The notes under the pieces: model-generated | The model's database searches: none | The model's input: only the letters and a program-made list of their open reading frames with translations | What the model was told of the DNA's origin: nothing | Source of the DNA: CAZSXS01 sp964611385 | GTDB taxonomy: Bacteria > Bacillota > Clostridia > Lachnospirales > CAYPQA01 | DNA length: 19,379 bases | Assembly: GCA_964611385.1 (NCBI GenBank) | Contig: CAZSXS010000074.1 | Span: 1 to 19,379, forward strand | Reading direction: 5' to 3' | Shown: one piece after another, positions 14,637 through 19,379 of the stretch | Layout of the letters: the number at the start of each line of letters is the position of its first letter | How positions within the stretch are numbered: the stretch's first letter is position 1 | Position numbers and translations under genes: made by a program

Positions 14637-15004
14637 GCATCGGATTAGCTTTTAAAACTTCTTATTAATAAATATTCAGTCACCTTGATCTTTCCAAAGT
14701 CGTCACGCCATTCATCTGTATTTTTGGGGTCTTTCAAAATTTCCGTGGGGTTTATATCGCCCCCATGTCCGGCTTTTTTGAAAGATGAGGATGGGGGGTG
14801 GCTTGGTAAAGGCTTAAGAGACTGAGTATAGGCATAGTGTGCCCATGGTTTCATTATCCTTGCACCTGTTTTTATTATTAATTAAGAGAATTTCTTACTC
14901 AGAAATATTTAAAATCTTTCCGATGCATTCCCCCTTCGGTTCCTGTTTTCGTGCTTCGTTAACAGCGTCCGTATGGGATACCACTATGCAGAGGAGAGAT
15001 TTTT
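14637..15004. other. Long leader/intergenic stretch before the ABC-F gene
   Basis: After the attenuator hairpin this stretch holds GATTAGC (14643-14649), a partial palindromic repeat (element C) and an AT-rich segment. The minus strand is open from 14854 to 14645, but most of that frame is the repeat itself. No intact gene was supported. GAGGAGAG at 14991-14998 is the ribosome site of the ABC-F gene. Confidence 0.5.
14730..14798. repeat. Partial copy of the palindromic repeat (element C)
   Basis: GTCCGGCTTTTTTGAAA (14767-14783) followed by GATGAGGATGGGGG is the reverse complement of the element A left arm over about 35 bases without gaps. On the other side, similarity continues more weakly (AATTTCCGTGG, TTTATA) to near the element's centre. 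So it is about half of an element, lying in the ABC-F leader region. Confidence 0.7.
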
Positions 15005-16639
15005 TTGGTTTTATTAGAAGCGATTCAAATTAATAAGTATTATGGGGAACGGCTTATTTTTGAGCTGCCCTTGTTGAATATCAATGAAGGCGATCGGATC
15101 GGTATCGTGGGAGCCAATGGGGCGGGCAAAACCACCCTGTTGAATGTATTAAGCGGTGCGCTTCTTCCCGACGAGGGTCTTTGTCGGCAGTATTGTGAAA
15201 TTGCGTATATCAGACAGTTTGGGGTCGAAGGGATGACGGCCGAAGGCGTGGAAGCCAATGAAAAAACCATCCATGAGTTCAGCATGGCCGGAAAGACAGA
15301 CAGGGAAGCACTAAGCGGAGGCGAAAAAACAAGGCTAAAAATCGCCAACGCCCTATCCATGAATCGAAGGCTACTCTTTGCCGACGAACCTACCGCAAAT
15401 TTGGATTATAAGGGCATTAGCCTATTGAAACAAAAGCTTGCAGTTCAAGACAGCCTTGTTCTCATTAGCCATGACAGGGACTTGCTGGACACTCTTTGCA
15501 ACAAGATTCTGGAAATCAAAGACGGTGTCGTCCGGCTTTTCAGCGGCAACTATAGCGCTTACCTGGAGCAAAGGGAGGCAGACTTTGCCAGAAAAGAATT
15601 TGAATACGAGCAGTATGCCAATGAAAAAAGCCGCTTGCAGGACGCCATATCTCAAGTGAAAGCCAAGGCTGGTTCCGTTCGAAAAGCTCCAAGACGCATG
15701 GGGAATTCGGAAGCACGACTCCACAAGCGAGAAGCCACAGAAACCGAGCAAAAACTCAATAATGCGGCAAAGTCTCTAAAATCCCGAATGGATCGCTTGG
15801 AAGTGAAGGAAAAACCCAGAGAGGTTCCGATCATAAAATTGGATTTTTCTTTAACGAACCCACCGCAAAATAAGATTCTTGTAAGCGGGAAGGATGTCAA
15901 TTTTCACTATGAGCATTCGGTAGTGATTTTTGAAAAAGCCGCATTTGAAATCAAAAACAATGCAAAGACAGCGATCATCGGAGAAAACGGAGCCGGGAAG
16001 TCTACCCTAATCAATCTGATCACAAAAGGCCACCCTGGGATTTACACGGTTCCAAAGGCTCGCTTCGGCTATCTGTATCAGGGCTTTGAAAACCTGGATT
16101 ATGATAAAACCGTACTACAGAACGCCATGAAGGACAGCATTCAGGGGGAAAACGCAACCCGAAACATCCTGGGCCGGCTGTTGCTTCGGGGATCTGATGT
16201 ATTTAAGAAAGTGGAGGTGCTCAGCGGGGGGGAAAAGATAAAGCTGGCTCTTGCAAAGCTTTTGGTATCGGATGCCAACGTACTGCTACTAGACGAGCCA
16301 ACCAACTATCTGGATATTCCTTCCATCGAAGGGGTACAAGACCTGCTAAGAGACTATGAGGGTGCAGTGGTGTTTGTTTCCCATGACAAGGCCTTTGTAA
16401 ACGGGGTAGCCGATCATCTACTGATCATTGAGAACAAGAAAATCACAGGCTTTGAGGGAAACTTAGATCTCTATGAAGCCTCCCGCAAAAAAAGCCCCAA
16501 ACGCTCCGAGAACAAAATGCTCTTAGAATTTCGCCTCACGCAGGTTCTGTCCGAGCTGTCCTTAAAGAACGCCGACAAAGAAGCCTTGCAGCTTGAATTT
16601 GAGTCCATCTGCGAGAAGTTAAAGGATTTAAAAGGGTAA
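15005..16639 (+). CDS. ABC-F ATPase, ribosome-protection antibiotic-resistance type (Vga/Lsa/CplR-like)
   Basis: A 544-residue soluble protein with two ATP-binding cassettes and no membrane part. Site 1 has Walker A GANGAGKTT (36-44), signature LSGGE (103-107), Walker B LLFADEPTANLD (Glu128) and SHD (155-157). Site 2 has GENGAGKST (326-334), LSGGE (406-410), LLLDEPTNYLD (Glu431) and SHD (459-461). Between them a charged linker (about 190-285) carries RRMGNSEARLHKRE, typical of the Vga/Lsa/CplR group, whose linker tip reaches the peptidyl-transferase centre and displaces lincosamides, streptogramin A or pleuromutilins. ADEPTANLD in cassette 1 also suits this group over housekeeping EttA/Uup. 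A charged C-terminal tail follows. The TTG start has GAGGAG eight bases upstream. Its own promoter and leader suggest drug-inducible attenuation. Drug range cannot be read from sequence. Confidence 0.88.
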   Translation: MVLLEAIQINKYYGERLIFELPLLNINEGDRIGIVGANGAGKTTLLNVLSGALLPDEGLCRQYCEIAYIRQFGVEGMTAEGVEANEKTIHEFSMAGKTDREALSGGEKTRLKIANALSMNRRLLFADEPTANLDYKGISLLKQKLAVQDSLVLISHDRDLLDTLCNKILEIKDGVVRLFSGNYSAYLEQREADFARKEFEYEQYANEKSRLQDAISQVKAKAGSVRKAPRRMGNSEARLHKREATETEQKLNNAAKSLKSRMDRLEVKEKPREVPIIKLDFSLTNPPQNKILVSGKDVNFHYEHSVVIFEKAAFEIKNNAKTAIIGENGAGKSTLINLITKGHPGIYTVPKARFGYLYQGFENLDYDKTVLQNAMKDSIQGENATRNILGRLLLRGSDVFKKVEVLSGGEKIKLALAKLLVSDANVLLLDEPTNYLDIPSIEGVQDLLRDYEGAVVFVSHDKAFVNGVADHLLIIENKKITGFEGNLDLYEASRKKSPKRSENKMLLEFRLTQVLSELSLKNADKEALQLEFESICEKLKDLKG

Positions 16640-16715
16640 TCTCTGGTATGGGTGCCCGTTGTAAAGTAGCAAGTGAGATGACAGACTTGCATCAGACAAA
16701 TACATGCCTCAATAA

Positions 16716-16747
16716 AGCAATAGACGCCCTCGGTGGCGTCTATTGCT
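16716..16747. terminator. Bidirectional terminator between ABC-F gene and trpA
   Basis: AGCAATAGACGCC (16716-16728) is the perfect reverse complement of 16735-16747 around a six-base loop. A GTTT run follows on the plus strand and TTTATT on the minus strand. The two genes converge here, so it probably ends both transcripts. Confidence 0.75.
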
Positions 16748-16789
16748 GTTTATAGGCTTCTGTACTTGATTTTTACAGCACCTCGAAAT

Positions 16790-17566
16790 TTAGCTAAAGG
16801 TTACTGCTGCCTTCATCAGCCGTACATATTCTTCTATTGGCTCTGCCGAATCCCTTCCGTAATGCTCTATGATTTTTACAAGAGCGCTGCCCACTATGAC
16901 CCCATCGGCGATTTCGGCAATGGCGGCGGCTTGCTTAGGGGTGGATATGCCAAAGCCTACGGCAATGGGTGTGTCACTTACGCTGCGTATGGTTTGGATG
17001 ATGGAGGAAAGGTCAGTATGGATTTGCGAACGCACGCCTGTGACCCCCATGGAGGAAACGAGGTAGATGAAACCCTCGGCTTCTTTGGCAATCTGTTTGA
17101 TCCTGTCCTGGGAAGTAGGGGCAATCAAGGAGATGACATGGATGTCATTCTTCTTTGCAAAGGGCAAAAGCTCTGCCTTTTCTTCATAGGGCAGGTCGGG
17201 AATGATGATACCGTCCAGCCCCGCTTCTTTAGCCGTTGCAAAAAACCGCTCGTATCCATATTGAAACACCGGATTCAAGTAGGTTAAAAAAACAAGGGGC
17301 ACATCGGTCTTCGACCGAACCCTTCGCACCAGTTCAAAAACGCTGTCCGTGGTGGTGCCTGTCGCCAAGGCTCGGACATTAGCGGCTTCGATTACCTTGC
17401 CTTCGGCAACGGGATCTGAAAAGGGAATGCCGATTTCAATGAGATCTACTCCTTTGGCCGCCATGCTCAAAATAAATTCCTCGCTATGTTCTATGCTTGG
17501 GTCGCCTGCCGTCAAAAACCCGATAAAGGCCTTGCCCTTTTGAAAAGCATTCTTGATTCTATTCAT
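16790..17566 (-). CDS. trpA: Tryptophan synthase alpha subunit TrpA
   Basis: Cleaves indole-3-glycerol phosphate to indole and glyceraldehyde 3-phosphate; indole is channelled to TrpB. The protein has 258 residues, a TIM barrel of usual length. The catalytic Glu is Glu44 in DLIEIGIPFSDP (Glu49 in E. coli). The second acidic residue, Asp60 in enteric enzymes (LADGP), is Glu55 here in VAEGK, a replacement believed frequent in Firmicutes. The phosphate-binding end GFGIS and GVIVGSALV is intact. The ATG overlaps the trpB stop by eight bases (ATGAATAG), with a G-rich ribosome site inside trpB. It is the last gene of the operon, ahead of the terminator at 16716. Confidence 0.96.
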   Translation of the reverse strand: MNRIKNAFQKGKAFIGFLTAGDPSIEHSEEFILSMAAKGVDLIEIGIPFSDPVAEGKVIEAANVRALATGTTTDSVFELVRRVRSKTDVPLVFLTYLNPVFQYGYERFFATAKEAGLDGIIIPDLPYEEKAELLPFAKKNDIHVISLIAPTSQDRIKQIAKEAEGFIYLVSSMGVTGVRSQIHTDLSSIIQTIRSVSDTPIAVGFGISTPKQAAAIAEIADGVIVGSALVKIIEHYGRDSAEPIEEYVRLMKAAVTFS

Positions 17567-18743
17567 GGATCTTTACCCCCTTATATCTTGCCATTGCGGC
17601 TACATCCTTGTCGCCCCGGCCAGAGAGACAGAGGATGATGATTTTGTCTTTACCCAGCAGCGGCGCAATCTTTTTCACATGAGCCACCGCATGAGCGCTT
17701 TCGATGGCCGGAATAATGCCTTCCGTTCTGGACAGATACTCAAAAGCTTCCACGGCCTCGTCGTCGGTAACGGGAACATAGTCTGCCCGCTTGGTGTCAT
17801 GTAGGTGCGCATGTTCCGGGCCGATGCCGGGATAATCCAGACCGGCGGAGATGGAGTACACCGGTGCAATCTGCCCCTGCTCATCCTGACAAAAATAAGA
17901 CTTCATCCCATGGAACACCCCAAGCTTGCCTTTGGCAATGGTGGCTGCATGTTGATCGGTGTCAATGCCCCGGCCTGCGGCTTCACAGCCGATCAGCTTC
18001 ACGGTTGTGTCGGGTATAAAGTGGTAAAACATACCCATAGCATTACTGCCGCCACCCACACAGGCGACCACGCAGTCAGGCAGCTTGCCTTCGGTCTTCA
18101 AAATTTGTTCCCTGGCCTCCCGGCTGATAACGCTTTGAAAATCCCGAACCATCATTGGAAAGGGGTGAGGCCCCATGACGGAGCCTAATACATAGTGCGT
18201 ATCGTGAACACGGCTGGTCCATTCGCGCATGGTTTCGTTGACGGCGTCCTTCAAGGTCATGGTTCCACTGGTGACAGCATGAACCTTAGCACCCAAAAGC
18301 TCCATTCGGTACACATTCAGAGCCTGCCGCTCTGTGTCCTCCTTGCCCATGAAAATTTCACAGGAAAGTCCCAACAGCGCCGCCGCTGTTGCCGTTGCAA
18401 CGCCGTGCTGTCCGGCACCGGTTTCGGCGATGATACGGGTTTTGCCCATTTTTTTTGCCAGCAACACCTGCCCCAGCACGTTATTAATCTTATGGGAGCC
18501 AGTATGGTTCAAATCCTCTCGCTTTAAATAAATCCTTGCGCCCCCTAGATCCTTTGTCATTTTTTCAGCAAAGTACAGAAGAGAGGGACGGCCTGCATAG
18601 TGATTCAGCAACGCGTTCAGCTCTTCGTTAAAGGCTTTATCGTTTTTATAAAACTCATATTGTTGTTCCAAATGGATGATTTCGTTCATCAGCGTTTCGG
18701 GGATATACTGACCTCCGTGAACGCCATATCTACCTTTACTCAT
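17559..18743 (-). CDS. trpB: Tryptophan synthase beta subunit TrpB
   Basis: PLP enzyme that joins indole and serine to give tryptophan, acting as an alpha2-beta2 complex with TrpA. It has 394 residues and is the TrpB1 type by length and motifs. The PLP lysine is Lys85 in HTGSHKINN; AETGAGQHGVATA contains the catalytic Glu, and GGGSNAMG binds the PLP phosphate. The N-terminal GRYGVHGGQYIPETLM is standard. AAGGAG lies about eight bases before the ATG, which overlaps the trpF stop by eight bases (ATGAGTAA). Nothing unusual was seen. Confidence 0.97.
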   Translation of the reverse strand: MSKGRYGVHGGQYIPETLMNEIIHLEQQYEFYKNDKAFNEELNALLNHYAGRPSLLYFAEKMTKDLGGARIYLKREDLNHTGSHKINNVLGQVLLAKKMGKTRIIAETGAGQHGVATATAAALLGLSCEIFMGKEDTERQALNVYRMELLGAKVHAVTSGTMTLKDAVNETMREWTSRVHDTHYVLGSVMGPHPFPMMVRDFQSVISREAREQILKTEGKLPDCVVACVGGGSNAMGMFYHFIPDTTVKLIGCEAAGRGIDTDQHAATIAKGKLGVFHGMKSYFCQDEQGQIAPVYSISAGLDYPGIGPEHAHLHDTKRADYVPVTDDEAVEAFEYLSRTEGIIPAIESAHAVAHVKKIAPLLGKDKIIILCLSGRGDKDVAAMARYKGVKIHE

Positions 18744-19299
18744 TTCGCACGCTCCTTATTAATTGGATGATTTTATTTCTATCCTTTAAACCCTCAGTTT
18801 CAACGCCGCTGGAACAATCAATGGCATAGGGCTGCAAGGCTACTGCCTGTTGCACATTTTCCAAAGAAATACCCCCGGCCAAGAAGAAGGGTTTATCAAC
18901 AGCGGGCAGTTTTGACCAGTCAAAGCTTAGTCCGCTACCGCCTCGGGGGCTATCAAAGAGCAAAAAGTCGGACGGGCGGTGGGGGTTTTCTCCCAGGCGC
19001 AGCGCCTTTATTGTAGGCCCATTGATCCTTCTGATCGCTTCGTCTGTTTCGTTACCATGCAGCTGCGCCATATCCACAATCTTTTCGTCCAACAGGCGAT
19101 TGATCCAATCCGTCTCCTCATCCACAAACACACCCACAGCAACAATGTTTTGACTCAACTTCCTTTTCAGACACCGGGCCCAATCCTCCGTCACCTGTCT
19201 TCTACTTTTTGCAAATACGAAGCCCACATAATCCGGCTGCGCTTCATTGGCATATGCGACATCGCACTCTCTGGTCAGCCCGCAAATTTTAATTTTCAT
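18736..19299 (-). CDS. trpF: Phosphoribosylanthranilate isomerase TrpF
   Basis: Isomerises N-(5'-phosphoribosyl)anthranilate to CdRP in tryptophan synthesis; a TIM-barrel enzyme. The ATG at 19299 has AAGGAGA six bases upstream and begins MKIKICGLTR; an in-frame start 19 codons earlier falls in the repeat and is rejected. The protein has 187 residues, slightly short for the family. The general base Cys6 (KICGLT) and the general acid Asp127 (SFDWSK) are present, as are LAGGIS and DCSSGVE for phosphate binding. It is the first trp gene in view; trpE/G/D/C would lie beyond the right edge. Element B sits directly upstream. Confidence 0.95.
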   Translation of the reverse strand: MKIKICGLTRECDVAYANEAQPDYVGFVFAKSRRQVTEDWARCLKRKLSQNIVAVGVFVDEETDWINRLLDEKIVDMAQLHGNETDEAIRRINGPTIKALRLGENPHRPSDFLLFDSPRGGSGLSFDWSKLPAVDKPFFLAGGISLENVQQAVALQPYAIDCSSGVETEGLKDRNKIIQLIRSVRNE

Positions 19300-19321
19300 A
19301 GAATCTCCTTCTAAGTTATAA

Positions 19322-19379
19322 AACCGTGGGGGAAGGGGGAGGAAAACTTTTTTCAAACGGCGAAAAAAGTTTTCCTCCC
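19322..19379. repeat. Palindromic repeat (element B) cut by the window end
   Basis: AACCGTGGGGG starts the element as in element A. GGGAGGAAAACTTTTTTC (19337-19354) is the exact reverse complement of 19362-19379 around a seven-base loop. The outer right arm would lie beyond the window. It shares only the outer arm of element A, so it is a shorter version lacking the GCCGGAC core. It sits just upstream of trpF and could also act as a hairpin in the trp transcript. Confidence 0.65.

Noticed and set aside
14645..14854. 69-codon frame on the minus strand upstream of argC
   Set aside because: Half of it is the palindromic repeat, there is no good ribosome site, and the end could be a remnant at best.
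14839..15033. 64-codon frame running into the ABC-F start
   Set aside because: It has a hydrophobic start like some leader peptides, but no clear ribosome site or conserved end; it overlaps the ABC-F start in another frame.
19300..19379. T-box or trp attenuator before trpF
   Set aside because: No T-box GGUGGNACC motif or Trp-rich leader peptide is visible; the hairpin is explained by the repeat family.

Overview
The window looks like chromosomal DNA of a low-to-mid GC Gram-positive anaerobe, most likely class Clostridia (Bacillota). This is an inference from strong GGAGG ribosome sites before nearly every gene, occasional TTG/GTG starts, the Bacillus/Clostridium-type gene order argC-argJ-argB-argD-carA-carB, a Vga/Lsa/CplR-like ABC-F protein, and an AAA-like ATPase of a type common in Clostridia. 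Genus is not resolved. All genes are on the minus strand except the ABC-F gene and its leader.

Layout. 1-2650: an AAA-like ATPase that appears to lack the usual C-terminal nuclease domain, followed by the membrane-bound signal peptide peptidase sppA. 2651-3777: 1.1 kb of AT-rich, gene-poor DNA with terminator hairpins, a 5'-truncated gene remnant and small direct repeats. 3778-5037: murA (peptidoglycan precursor synthesis) with its own promoter. 5123-5354: a 232-bp imperfect palindrome. 5370-14349: arginine/carbamoyl-phosphate operon, transcribed argC, argJ, argB, argD, carA, carB. 14418-14512: divergent promoters. 14518-16639: leader peptide, attenuator hairpin and ABC-F ribosome-protection ATPase on the plus strand. 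16716-16747: bidirectional terminator. 16790-19299: trpF-trpB-trpA, the end of a tryptophan operon whose upstream genes lie beyond the window.

How the genes work together. ArgJ, ArgB, ArgC and ArgD form the cyclic acetyl-ornithine pathway from glutamate to ornithine; CarAB supplies carbamoyl phosphate for citrulline and pyrimidines. Good ARG-box (ArgR/AhrC operator) candidates overlap the argC promoter and lie between argJ and argB. TrpF, TrpB and TrpA catalyse three of the last steps of tryptophan synthesis. Tight 8-nt stop/start overlaps tie carA-carB, trpF-trpB and trpB-trpA together.

Most notable points: (1) CarA has an intact fold signature but has lost the Cys, His and Glu of the glutaminase triad, so this carbamoyl-phosphate synthase may be ammonia-dependent; (2) the ABC-F gene has a consensus promoter, a short leader ORF ending Arg-Met-Arg-Asn-Arg and a terminator hairpin, the layout of drug-sensing attenuation; (3) a family of intergenic palindromic repeats sharing the 17-mer TTTCAAAAAAGCCGGAC occurs in several gene gaps.
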